From Pyxidicoccus parkwaysis (GTDB taxonomy: Bacteria > Myxococcota > Myxococcia > Myxococcales > Myxococcaceae), in contig NZ_CP071090.1 in the NCBI RefSeq assembly GCF_017301735.1, positions 11,639,001 to 11,703,000 of the forward strand: DNA of 64,000 nucleotides, read 5' to 3'. Under the pieces are notes generated by a model. The model had not been told where the DNA came from. It did no database searches and worked only from the letters and a program-made list of their open reading frames with translations. Of this stretch, positions 42,775 through 52,300 are shown in pieces (position 1 is the stretch's first letter; each line of letters begins with the position of its first letter). The position numbers and the translations under genes were made by a program.

Positions 42775-44313
42775 GGCCAGCAGCGCGCCCGCTCCGGCGA
42801 GCAGCACGAAGAGGGCCCCCGCGTTGACGAAGTACTCCAACGGCAACAGGGGGCCTTCCACGTAGGCCCGCACCACGCGGTAGCCCACGTGTCCCAGCAG
42901 TCCCAGCAGCGGCAGGTTGATGAGTGGCAGCACCAGCCAGCGCGCGGTGCGCCACCAGCCCGCCACGGCTTCTCCCACGCCTGTCGTCGCGGTGTAGCGC
43001 CAGGCTCCGGCTCGGGCCGCGCGCACGTCGTCGAGCAGCGTGTCCACGTCCGGTACGCCGAGGAGCGAGGGCTCCAGGCCTCCGGCTCGCACCACGCTGC
43101 GTGCCTCCGCGAGGGCCGTGCGCGCGGCGGACTCCACGCCGAAGTCATCCTCGAAGGGTTCCACCACCGCGGTCTCCGCGGCCCGGGCGCGCGTGCGTCC
43201 GCGCACCGCGTCCAGGGCGGTGGAGGCGGCCGCGACGGCGAGGCCCGCGGGCAGGCTGGCGCGTCCCACGATTGCCGCCGCGCCGAGGCCGCTCGCTCCC
43301 CACAGTGACAGCCGGAGTCCCCAGGCTGCGGGGCCCCAGAAGCGGCCCGCCGCCTGACGCCGCACCTCGGCCGCGAGGTGCCCGTGCGCGAGCCGCAGGC
43401 GTGCGTCGAAGTCCGCGCGCAGGCCCTCCGAGGCCTTCTCGAGCCCGGAGCCCAACGCGTCGCGGGTTTTTGCGAGCAGGGCGTCGGTCTCCTTCAGCGC
43501 GGCCTCGACTCGGGACGTCACTTCCTCGAAGGCGCCGAGGGCATTGGTGCGCCGCACGCGCGCGGCCACGGCCTGGGTGGCGAGGCCGCGCAGGTGGAAG
43601 AGGAGGGCGCCGAACTCGCCGGACACGTCGCGGCCGTCCCTGGCCGCGAGCGCGCTGATGGCGAAGACGGGCACGTCCTGTTGCGCGAGGCCGTACTGCT
43701 CGGAGGCCACGCGGCGGACCTGGGCCTTGAGGGACTCACGTGACTCGGGGGAAAGCTCGTCCGCGAAGTTGAGGATGAAGACGAGTGCGCGGCGGCGGGC
43801 GAACTCGGTGAGGAATTCGACTTGCGAGGCTTCGGCGACGCTGCCCCGGTGCATGACGACGAGGGCCACGTCGGCGCGTTCCAGCGCGGCGCGTGCCACG
43901 TCGCGGTGGGTGGTGGCCACGCTGTTGAGGTCCGGCGTGTCGATGAAGACCTGTCCGCCCCAGAGTCCCTGTGGGCCGGGGGCGTAGCGGATGACGCGGG
44001 CGCCCGTCTGGGCGAGGGCGTCAGCGGCGGCGCCCTCGGGAGCGAAGACGGTGGCGGCGGTGCTGGTGGGGCGGTCGACGCCCTCGCGCGACAGGGACTG
44101 TCCGGCCAGCGCGTTGAGGAGGGTGGACTTGCCCGCGCCGGTGGCGCCGACGAGCGCCACGGCGAGTGGTGCGTCCTTGCGCGCCACTCCGCGCGCGTAG
44201 TCGTCCACGAGCCGCTCCAGTCGTGCCGCGTGCGGTTGCAGCGCGGGCAGTTCGAGGGCGGTCTTCAGGAGGGTGCGAAGGGCTTCAGGTTCGGGGAGGC
44301 TCGTCTCGTCCAC
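42616..44313 (-). CDS. Membrane GTPase (dynamin-like/YfjP-type)
   Basis: A 565-residue protein with a P-loop GTPase domain at the N-terminus: G1 GATGAGKST (56-64), G2 region VDRPTSTAATVF, G3 FIDTPDLNS, and a G4-like NFAD segment. A long helical/coiled region (about 250-340) follows, then several hydrophobic segments (LSLWGASGLGAAAIVGRASL, LVLPLINLPLLGLLGHVGYR, AGALFVLLAGAGALLASASL), giving a dynamin-like membrane-associated build. Possible roles are membrane remodelling or envelope maintenance. The 3' end overlaps the M23 gene antisense for 159 bp. Confidence 0.83.
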   Translation of the reverse strand: MDETSLPEPEALRTLLKTALELPALQPHAARLERLVDDYARGVARKDAPLAVALVGATGAGKSTLLNALAGQSLSREGVDRPTSTAATVFAPEGAAADALAQTGARVIRYAPGPQGLWGGQVFIDTPDLNSVATTHRDVARAALERADVALVVMHRGSVAEASQVEFLTEFARRRALVFILNFADELSPESRESLKAQVRRVASEQYGLAQQDVPVFAISALAARDGRDVSGEFGALLFHLRGLATQAVAARVRRTNALGAFEEVTSRVEAALKETDALLAKTRDALGSGLEKASEGLRADFDARLRLAHGHLAAEVRRQAAGRFWGPAAWGLRLSLWGASGLGAAAIVGRASLPAGLAVAAASTALDAVRGRTRARAAETAVVEPFEDDFGVESAARTALAEARSVVRAGGLEPSLLGVPDVDTLLDDVRAARAGAWRYTATTGVGEAVAGWWRTARWLVLPLINLPLLGLLGHVGYRVVRAYVEGPLLPLEYFVNAGALFVLLAGAGALLASASLAGAARRAGAAGRARFVEALAALGGRLIEAVDDGLRTGREAAKRLLALR

Positions 44314-44509
44314 GCGGGGAGAGAGACTGTCCCGGCTGCGTGCGGGTGACTACGAAGAAGATGCATCGAGGGTGCGCCAGCGTGCAGTTTCCGGGGGACG
44401 GTGCCCGGAGGCTGGGGTGGAATGACGGTTCATTTCGCGTGGCCGGCGTCCGAGGGGAACTGGCCGGCGGGGGCCGACGTGCGGCCCCGCCGGGTAGAGG
44501 ACTCGGTGC

Positions 44510-44677
44510 TCAGCAGCCTGAGCAGCCGTTGGGTTCTTCACCGCAGGCGAGGGTGGTGAACTCCGGGCACTTCGGCGGCTTGTCCTGCTGCGGCTGCTGC
44601 CCGGCGCCGCCACGGATGCGGGCCAGGTCCTGCACGAACAGCTCCTTCACCTTCTTCACCTTCGTCTCGGTGCTCAT
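44510..44677 (-). CDS. Candidate RiPP precursor peptide with TTxxxxEE core motif
   Basis: A 55-residue peptide. A charged helical leader (METKVKK-like start, then VKELFVQDLARIRGG ending in a double Gly at 23-24) is followed by a Gln/Pro-rich spacer and a C-terminal core with TTLACGEE at 41-48, which matches the TTxxxxEE motif of plesiocin-type graspetides (omega-ester peptides). Four cysteines (37, 45, 52, 55) also lie in the core, ending GCSGC. GGAG lies 7 bases before the ATG. No ATP-grasp ligase, protease or peptide exporter is found in this window, so maturation would need enzymes elsewhere. The graspetide reading is from motif only; a Cys-crosslinked peptide or ordinary small protein is possible. 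Confidence 0.6.
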   Translation of the reverse strand: MSTETKVKKVKELFVQDLARIRGGAGQQPQQDKPPKCPEFTTLACGEEPNGCSGC

Positions 44678-44915
44678 GGTGCTCTCCGTGTCGGGGCGCG
44701 AGGAGTGACGGCCCGCGCGTGCGCCCCGCGTTTCCGCTTCGGGCCGCTTCGCCAAGGACAGAACTGCGGGCATGCGTGGGCCTTTTCCGTCGGAAGCCTT
44801 TACAGGCCGGTGCGCACGGGCAGGCCTCCTCACGCGGAGGGCTCGTCCGGAAGGCCGCTTCACGGAATGCACAGGGTGGCGGCGCGCGACGCGGCGGGAG
44901 TAGAAGCAAAGCACC

Positions 44916-45812
44916 ATGGACCTCTTCCTCATGTCGCCCCCGGGGCGCGCGTGGGCCCTGCGCGGACGCAACAACTTCCGCAGCCGCGAAGCCCCGCAGG
45001 TCGACGCACGCCAGGCCCGGCGCGAGTGGCTCGCCCTGGCGCGGGAAATCGAGGCGCGCGGCGGCACGGTGGTGGCGCTTCCCTCTCCCTCCGAGCTGCT
45101 CACGGGAATGCCCTACGCCGCCGAGTGCGGACAGGTGGTGCCACGCAAGGACGCACCGCCGCTGTTCCTGCTGCCACGCATGATGAGCGCGCACCGCCAG
45201 ACGGAGCGCGAGCACTGGGCCCCGCTGGCCCGCCGCATGGGCATGGAAGTGGTGGACCCGGGCGTGGGCATCTGGGAAGCACACGGTGACGTGGCCACCT
45301 TCGACGGCGCCACGCTGCTGTTCTGGGGCGGGCGCACCACGCTGGACGGACTGGAGGCCGCGGCACGCCACTTCCCCGGCGAAGTGGTGCGCGTGCAGGT
45401 CCGCGAGCCCGCCTTCCACGGCAACATGGCCGTGCTCCCGCTGGCCGCCGTGGACCGGCTGATGGTGTGCCCGGACGTCATCGCACCGGACTCGTACGCG
45501 CTTCTCCGCGAGCGCTTCGGTGAGCAACGGCTGCTCGTGGTGACGGAGGACGAAATCCGGCACTACGCCACCAACGGGCTGCCGGTGGGGCGTGATTTGC
45601 TCGCGCCCTCGGTGGTGCAGGACGCGGTGCGCGCGCGGCTCGCGATGCTCGGCATGCGCGTGGTGCCGCTCACCATGCGCGAGCTGTGTGAGAAGGGTGG
45701 AGGCTCCTCGCGCTGCCTCGTGTCGCGCGCGGAGGTGGACGCGGCGTCGGTGAAGATTCCGGACGAGTACCGGCTGTCGGCTGTGGCGAAGGACATCGAA
45801 GCCGATGCGTGA
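44916..45812 (+). CDS. Amidinotransferase/arginine-deiminase-fold protein
   Basis: A 298-residue protein with the five-bladed guanidine-modifying fold. Segments aligned by eye with DDAH-like enzymes are EAHGDVATFDGATLLFWGGR with RTTLDG, the His region EPAFHGNMAVLPLAAVDRLM, and the C-terminal GGGSSRCLVSRAEVD, whose Cys would be the nucleophile. The usual EDTA-like acidic motif appears changed (MPYAAECGQVV), so activity on arginine or dimethylarginine is uncertain. The next gene overlaps its stop, making a two-gene operon. The divergent precursor-like gene starts 238 bp away, and a link is conjectural. Confidence 0.8.
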   Translation: MDLFLMSPPGRAWALRGRNNFRSREAPQVDARQARREWLALAREIEARGGTVVALPSPSELLTGMPYAAECGQVVPRKDAPPLFLLPRMMSAHRQTEREHWAPLARRMGMEVVDPGVGIWEAHGDVATFDGATLLFWGGRTTLDGLEAAARHFPGEVVRVQVREPAFHGNMAVLPLAAVDRLMVCPDVIAPDSYALLRERFGEQRLLVVTEDEIRHYATNGLPVGRDLLAPSVVQDAVRARLAMLGMRVVPLTMRELCEKGGGSSRCLVSRAEVDAASVKIPDEYRLSAVAKDIEADA

Positions 45813-46602
45813 ATCACGAGCGCTGGCCCAGGGCGCAGTGGAGTTCCTGTCGAAGCACCCGGGCGTGTCGATGATGGCGCTCGGCTCGGGCGCGCACGCG
45901 GACTCGCTGGACCTGTCTCCGCTGGGCGTGCCCGTGCACTACCTGCCCGCCGAGCGGAACCTCGACCTGGCGGCGCAGTACCTCGCGCTGAATCAGCTCG
46001 CCTTCGGTGGCATCGGCGTGCCGCGCTGGGTGCTCTCCGACTTGTACCTGCTGCCCGGCGCCATCGGCCTCCTGCGCTGCCCTGCGCGGATGGTGAAGCG
46101 CGAGGTTCGCGAGCGGCTCGGGCTGGCCGACGAGGACCCGACCATCGGCGCGGCGTACTACGCGGCGCCCTCGGTGACGCCGGGCCTGTTCATCGGCGTG
46201 TCGCTGCTGAGCTGTCTTCCCGGCACCGGCGCCGCGCCCTGGGTGAAGGTGCTCACGCTGGCCATGATGCGCGCCACGCGCCTGCGCGGCGTGGCCCAGT
46301 GGGACAACCCGAGCGTCCGCGTCCACGCACGGCTCGGTCCGCTGCGCCTCGTGGGCCGCGTGCCTGGAGGCCACGAGTACGGCGAGCGCACCTTCGTCTA
46401 CGAATCGGACCTGTCCGACGGCGCGCGCGTGGCCGAGGCCATGGAGCGGCGGCTGTCCCTGTCCCCCACGCGGCGCGTGTCCGTCACGGACCTGCCCACG
46501 CTGAGCGGACTGCTGGACCGCGCGGAGGCAGGCGAGGAGCTGCACCTCGTCCCGCCCGGACAGGACGCGGGCCACGTGCTGGTGCGCGAGGGCGCGCTCT
46601 AA
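45805..46602 (+). CDS. Unknown protein translationally coupled to the amidinotransferase-fold gene
   Basis: A 265-residue soluble protein starting 8 bases before the upstream stop. Segments are VSMMALGSGAHADSLDLSPL, NLDLAAQYLALNQLAFGGIG, a hydrophobic PGLFIGVSLLSCLPGTGAAP, and VRVHARLGPLRLVGRVPGGH. No known motif is recognised. The tight overlap suggests it works with the amidinotransferase-fold protein. The stop abuts that of the convergent MBL-fold gene with no gap. Confidence 0.6.
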   Translation: MRESRALAQGAVEFLSKHPGVSMMALGSGAHADSLDLSPLGVPVHYLPAERNLDLAAQYLALNQLAFGGIGVPRWVLSDLYLLPGAIGLLRCPARMVKREVRERLGLADEDPTIGAAYYAAPSVTPGLFIGVSLLSCLPGTGAAPWVKVLTLAMMRATRLRGVAQWDNPSVRVHARLGPLRLVGRVPGGHEYGERTFVYESDLSDGARVAEAMERRLSLSPTRRVSVTDLPTLSGLLDRAEAGEELHLVPPGQDAGHVLVREGAL

Positions 46603-47256
46603 TCACGGCGACGGCGCGGTGGGCACTTCCGAGTCCTGCTCCAGCGCGCGGCGCAGCGCCTGGGCTCCGTTGTCCACGATGGGCGCGCCGTGCGCGAAGC
46701 ACACCGTCTGCACCGGCAGGTGGTCGAGGATGCGCTGCACGCTGTGGCGCGTGCGGAAGGGCTCGTCCTGGTACTGGCTGGGGACGAACTCCGGCGTGCC
46801 TCGGCCTTCGTGCGTCAGCAGGTCCGAGATGAAGGCCACGGCGCGCGGGTGCTGCTGCATCCACAGCGTGTACATGGCCTCGGTGGGCCCGGGCGTGTGG
46901 AACGAGACGAGCCCCGCCGGCAGCGTGTCTCCCGCGACGTAGGAGTAGTCCGGCGCCTCTTCCAGTCCCTGCGCCCCCTCCGGCGCCCACACCGGGGCAC
47001 CGAAGTCCTTGCGGAAGCGCCACGCCGAACGCTGGTGATTGCCCGCCGTGAGGACGATGGCGGTCACCTTGCCCAGCTTGCGCAGCAGCGCCTCGTCGAT
47101 GGGCAGCGGGTCGATGAGGACGACAGCACCGTCCTCGTCCACCACCGCATATGCGTCACTGCGCGCGCCGCCGATGCGCTCATCGGAGAGGGTCCAATGG
47201 TGGACGCCGGGGACCACCTCCATCAGCCGCTTCGCCTTGCCCCTGGGCTCGCTCAT
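46603..47256 (-). CDS. Metallo-beta-lactamase-fold protein with degenerate metal motif
   Basis: A protein of about 217 residues of the MBL fold: an opening VHHWTLSDERIGGARSDAYA, the strand AVVLIDPLPI, the motif LTAGNHQRSAW where HxHxDH would be expected, AFISDLLTH and the final FAHGAPIVDNG. Only some of the metal ligands (first His, Asp of SDLL, last His) are kept, so it may bind one metal or none. Function unknown. Confidence 0.8.
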   Translation of the reverse strand: MSEPRGKAKRLMEVVPGVHHWTLSDERIGGARSDAYAVVDEDGAVVLIDPLPIDEALLRKLGKVTAIVLTAGNHQRSAWRFRKDFGAPVWAPEGAQGLEEAPDYSYVAGDTLPAGLVSFHTPGPTEAMYTLWMQQHPRAVAFISDLLTHEGRGTPEFVPSQYQDEPFRTRHSVQRILDHLPVQTVCFAHGAPIVDNGAQALRRALEQDSEVPTAPSP

Positions 47257-47416
47257 GCCGTGAAACGTAGGCACCTCCCCGGCGTGTCACCTGCGTCCCC
47301 TGGACGGGACTCGCATGCGCTCGCCAGGCTTCCTGCTCCACTGCCGGCCAGTCTGGAAGGGGAGGACGGTCATCGCGCGGGCACGCACCCCACCTTCCCG
47401 CATGCTGGAGCGACGC

Positions 47417-49306
47417 ATGCGTGGGACGGCCTCACGGCCGCTCGTACTCTTCGACGGGGACTGTGGCTTCTGCCGCCGCTGGGTGGCGCGGTGGCAACTC
47501 AACACGCGAGGACGCGTGCGCTTCGAGCCGGGCCGCTGGTGGCTCCGTATGGCGCTCGGCATTCGCAGGGCGGACATGAAGCGGGCCATGCAGTTGGTGG
47601 AGCCGTCCGGCCGCGTCTCCCAGGGCGCGGAGGCGGTGTTCCGGATGCTCGCCTGGTCGCCCCGCCGGGGCACGCGCGTGGCCGCGAGGCTGGGGTTGCT
47701 GCCCGGCGTGCTGCACGTGGCGCGCGGCATCTACGCCATCGTTGCCCGCAACCGGCGCCCGGCCGCGCGCGTGGACGCGTGGCTCTTCGGGCGCAAGGCG
47801 GTGCCACACGAGTACCGGCTGGTGCGCTGGGCCTTCCTCCGGCTGATGGGTGGCACGTTCCTCATCGCCTTCACGTCGCTGGGTCGGCAGGTGCTCGGGC
47901 TCTATGGCTCGCGCGGCATCCGGCCGATTCGCGACCGGCTGGAGGCGGAGCGGGTGGCGCTGCCCGGCTGGGAGAAGTGGCAGATGGCGCCGTCCGTCTT
48001 CTGGCTCGGCGCGTCCGACAAGGCGCTGGTGCGGGGCTGCCGCGCGGGACAGGTGCTCTCGCTGGTGCTGCTCTTCAACATCGCGCCGAGGCTCACCGCG
48101 TCGCTGCTGTGGGGGCTGTACCTGTCCTACGTGGCCGTGGGCCGCGAGTTCCTCTCCTTCCAGTGGGACGTCCTGCTCCTGGAGATGGGCCTGTTGTCCG
48201 CGCTCACCGCGCCGGGAGGGCTGCGGCCGGGCCTGGGCCGCGAGGCGCCTTCGTCGTTGGACGTGCTCCTCTTCCGGCTGCTCGTGTTCCGCCTCTACTT
48301 CGGCTCCGGTCTCAGCAAGCTCCAGTCGGGCGACGAGACGTGGCGCGAGCTGACGGCGATGGACCACTATTACGAGACGGCGCCGCTCCCCACGCGCGGC
48401 GGCTGGTACGCGCACCACCTGCCGAAGTCGGTGCACAGCGCCACCACGGCGGCCACGCTGGGCCTGGAGACGGCGCTGCCGTTCCTCACCTTCGGGCCTC
48501 GCAGGTTGCGGCAGCTCGCCTTCTGGGCGTTCGCCGGGTTGCAGGCCAGCATCGCGGCCACGGGCAACTACGGCTTCTTCAATGTCCAGTCGCTCGCGCT
48601 GGGGCTGTGGCTGCTGGACGACGAGGCGCTGCGGCGCGTGCTGCCGCTCGACACGCGGGCGCCCACGCGGACCCGCTCCTGGTGGAGCACGGGGCTGTCC
48701 ACGGCGCTGGCCGCGCCGGTGATGGTGCTGGGCACGGCCGAGGTGCTCCGCCGCTTCGAGTGGTGGCCGCGCCGCCCGGAGCGCATCCTGGGCGCGCTGG
48801 GGTGGCTGGAGTCACGGGCGCGCGCGCTGCGCTCCGTGAATCCATATGGCCTGTTCAGCGTGATGACGGTGGAGCGGCCGGAAATCCTCATCGAGGGCTC
48901 CGACGACGGTGAGAACTGGAAGGAATACCGGTTCCACTACAAGGTCGGCGACTTGACGCGGCCGCCGAGGCAGGTGGCGCCACATCAGCCGCGTCTGGAT
49001 TGGCAGATGTGGTTCGCGGCGCTCGGCACTCCGACGAGCTGGTTCATTGCCTTCCTGGGCCGGTTGCTGGAGGGCTCGCCCGAGGTGGTGGGCCTGCTGG
49101 AGCACAATCCCTTTCCAGACAGGCCGCCGCGCATGGTCCGCGCGGTGCTCTACGACTACAAGATGGCGGATATGGAGGAGCACCGGCGCACCGGCGTCTG
49201 GTGGAAGCGCGAGCGGTTGGGCCTCTACGTCCCACCGTTATCCCTGTCGCCGGGAGTCCAGCCCACGGGGCGCGTCCCCCGGCTGCAATGGGATGCACAG
49301 GCGTAA
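47417..49306 (+). CDS. DCC-thioredoxin domain fused to lipase maturation factor-like membrane domain
   Basis: A protein of about 629 residues. The N-terminal about 115 residues are a DCC-family domain with LVLFDGDCGFCRRWVARWQ (C16 and C19, DxDCxxC). From about residue 135 the lipase maturation factor (LMF1-like) domain follows, with membrane helices LLFNIAPRLTASLLWGLYLS and LLLEMGLLSALTAP, the YFGSGLSKLQSGDETWRELT motif, YYETAPLPTRGGWYAHHLPK, and the soluble C-terminal DWQMWFAALG and NPFPDRPPRMVRA. LMF1 of animals folds dimeric lipases in the ER; bacterial relatives are uncharacterised. The fusion suggests a role in oxidative folding of exported proteins. An alternative ATG is at 47402. Confidence 0.87.
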   Translation: MRGTASRPLVLFDGDCGFCRRWVARWQLNTRGRVRFEPGRWWLRMALGIRRADMKRAMQLVEPSGRVSQGAEAVFRMLAWSPRRGTRVAARLGLLPGVLHVARGIYAIVARNRRPAARVDAWLFGRKAVPHEYRLVRWAFLRLMGGTFLIAFTSLGRQVLGLYGSRGIRPIRDRLEAERVALPGWEKWQMAPSVFWLGASDKALVRGCRAGQVLSLVLLFNIAPRLTASLLWGLYLSYVAVGREFLSFQWDVLLLEMGLLSALTAPGGLRPGLGREAPSSLDVLLFRLLVFRLYFGSGLSKLQSGDETWRELTAMDHYYETAPLPTRGGWYAHHLPKSVHSATTAATLGLETALPFLTFGPRRLRQLAFWAFAGLQASIAATGNYGFFNVQSLALGLWLLDDEALRRVLPLDTRAPTRTRSWWSTGLSTALAAPVMVLGTAEVLRRFEWWPRRPERILGALGWLESRARALRSVNPYGLFSVMTVERPEILIEGSDDGENWKEYRFHYKVGDLTRPPRQVAPHQPRLDWQMWFAALGTPTSWFIAFLGRLLEGSPEVVGLLEHNPFPDRPPRMVRAVLYDYKMADMEEHRRTGVWWKRERLGLYVPPLSLSPGVQPTGRVPRLQWDAQA

Positions 49307-49368
49307 TCACCGGACCGTGCCGGGGGCACTGGCATTCGCCGGGGACTGCTGGCTAGCGTGCGCGCCCG

Positions 49369-52300
49369 ATGGTGCCCGCGCGCGACTCCGCGTCCCTCAT
49401 CTTTGGTAGATACGCGGTGCTGCGTCGCCTCGCCGTGGGAGGCATGGGCGAAATCTTCCTCGCGCGTCAGGTGGGCGTGAGCGGGTTCGAGCGGCCCGTC
49501 ATCCTCAAGAACCTGCTGCCGGACCTGCTGGAGCAGGAGGGCTCGCTGGAGATGTTCCTCGACGAGGCGCGCGTGGCCGGCCGCCTCAACCACCCCAATG
49601 TCGTCTCCGTCTTCGAGGTGGGGGAGTGGCAGGGGACCTTCTATATCGCGATGGAGTACATCGAGGGAGAGAACCTCGGGCGCCTGGCGCGCGCGGCCTC
49701 TCGCGGTGGCACGCCGCTGCCGCCGGCCGTCTGCGTGGAAATCATTCGCGACGCCGCGCTGGGGCTGGACCACGCGCACCACGCCACGGACGCGCAGGGC
49801 GTGCCGCTGGAGCTCGTGCACCGGGACATCAGCCCGCAGAACATCATGGTGCGGCTGGACGGCGTGACGAAGGTGGTGGACTTCGGCGTGGCCAAGGCGT
49901 CCAACCGCTCCACCCGCACGCGCACCGGCATCCTCAAGGGCAAGCTCCGGTACATGTCTCCCGAGCAGGTGCGGAACACCTCGCTCGATGGCCGGAGCGA
50001 CCAGTACGCGCTCGGCGTGGTGCTGTGGGAGTTGCTCACCCACAGGCCGCTCGTGGAGAGCGAGAATCCCGCGGAGGCGATGCGCCGCATCGCGCTGACG
50101 CCCGTGCCCCGGCCCTCCTCGCTCGTCCCGGAGGTGCCTCCCTCGCTGGAGGCCATTGTCATGCGCATGCTGGCGAAGGCACGCGAGCAGCGCTTCGCCC
50201 GGTGCGCGGACGTGGCGCGCGCGCTCCAGTCCTGGCTGGAAGAGGTGCCCCGGGAGGCGGGCCAGGTTGCCACCACCATCGATGGGCTGGTGGGTGAGGC
50301 CGTCCGCGCCCGGCTGAAGGAGCCGGCGGAGGGGCTGGAGGGCACACTACCCCGGGCCTCGGGCTCCAGCCTGTCGTGCCCGCGTTGCGGCCAGTCCACC
50401 AGCGGGACGAGCCGCTTCTGCCCCTACTGCGGCAGCGCGCTCGCGGCCCCCGCCACGCCCTCCCGGAGCGACGTGCCCACGGCCTCGTCCGCCCCCGAGG
50501 TCGTGTCCGAGTCCCAGTTTCTGGGCTCCCGACTTCTGGGCTCCGAAGACGAGCTGCCCACGGTGCACGTGCCGGGCGCGCGCGAGGAGCCGCCTGCCCA
50601 GCGGAGCTCGGAGGTCACATCCCCGGTGGCGGAGGCCACGTCCCCGGTCGAGGAGACGCTGTCGCTGGCCGGCGCCGCGGCTCCGCCCACCGTGCGCATG
50701 CGAGGCCGCGACGACACGGCCCTCAAGCGCAAGCTCGTCATCGTCACGGTGGTGGTGGAGGGCGCCGAGCCGCTGCGGCGGCAGCTGGGCGCGGAGGAGG
50801 GACTGGAGGCGGTGGGGCGGCTGCTGGACGTGGCGGCCGCCACCGCCGAGCGCCACGAGGCGGAGGTGGTGCAGCTCACCGAGACGCGCTGGAGCTTCGC
50901 CTTCGGACTGCCGGCGGCGCGCCGGGATGACCCGATGCGTGCCGTGCGCTGCGCGCTGGAGCTGCCGCTCGCCGTCGCGGGGCTGGGACTGTCGCCGCCG
51001 CCCACGCTGCGCATCGGCCTGGAGCTGGACTCGGTCCTGGTGAGCGGGGGACGGGGGCGCTCGCCCTGGCGCGTGGCGGGGACGGGACTGGACCGCGCGG
51101 CGGAGCTCGCCACCGCGGCGGAGCCGGGCGAGGTGCTGGCCGGCCCCGCGGTGCGGGCGGTGCTGGAGGAAGGCGTGCGGTTCGGCGCGGCGCGGGAGCT
51201 CGGGGCCGGGCCCGCCTTCCGCGTGGAGGGCTTCGGCGGCGTGGTGCGGGCGGTGGCCTTCACCGGCCGCGCGGAGGCGCTGGCGGCCGCGCAGGCCCTG
51301 GTGGACTCGGCGCGAGCCGGCGCCGGTGGCGGGTGTCTCTTCGTCGGCGCGGCGGGCATGGGCAAGAGCCGCCTGCTGGAGGCCGTGGCCGAGCGCGCGA
51401 CGCGGGCCTCGCCGCTGCGGCACGTGTATGCCAGCGCGGGAGACCTCCAGGCGGCCGGGGCCATGGGGCTGATGCGCTCGGTGCTCACCGGACTGGCGCG
51501 TGCGCTGGGCCCCGCGCCGGAGGGCCTGCCCCTGCAGCCCCTCACCGCGCTGGGCTTCTCCGCGCAGGAAGTCTCCGCGCTCTGGCGGCGGCTGTCCCAC
51601 GGTGGGCCCTCCGGCCAGCTTCAGGCGGGGGACGCGGCGGTGGTGGAGGCCCTGCGGCGCGCCGCGCAGCCGGCCGGGCTGTTGCTGCTGGTGGACGACG
51701 TGCACCGCGCGGACGCGGCCTCCGTGGAGCTGCTGGCGCAGGTGCTGTCGGCGCTGGACTCCGCCGTCGCGCTGGTGGGCACCGTCGCGCCGGAGTCCGT
51801 GCCCCCGGCGCTCGCGCCGCTGCCCCTCTTCCTGCTGGAGGGCCTGCCCCGGCCCGAGCTGCGCGCGCTGCTGGCCGCGGCCTTCGGGGCGCCCCCGGGC
51901 GCGGAGGTGGAGCGGCTCGTCGCCGGGCGCGCGCACGGCAACCCCTCCTTCGCGCTGGAGCTGATGCGGGCCCTGGTGGAGCGCGGCGCCGTGCAGCGGC
52001 TGGGCGGCGCGTGGCAGGCCACCGGACCGCTGGACGAGGCCGTCCTTCCCGACAGCCTGGACCTCGCGCTGGGCGCGCGCCTCGACCTGCTGCCCTCCTT
52101 CGCGCAGCGCTTCCTCACCCGGGCCGCGGTGGAGGGCGGCACCTTCTCCTCGGCGCTGGTGCAGGCGTCGCTGGAGGGCGAGGGCATCGGCGCGGACGCG
52201 CAGGAGGTGCTCGTCGCGGACGGCTGGTTGGTGCCGGTGCCGGAGCGGCCCGGGCAGTTCCGCTTCGCGCTGGAGCTGGCGCGCCAGGTGCTGCTGGGGC

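Noticed and set aside
44510..46602. Amidinotransferase-fold enzyme as proven maturase of the RiPP-like peptide
   Set aside because: The only link is divergent position; the core of the peptide contains no Arg, and no motif joins the two, so it is kept as a conjecture and not as a call.
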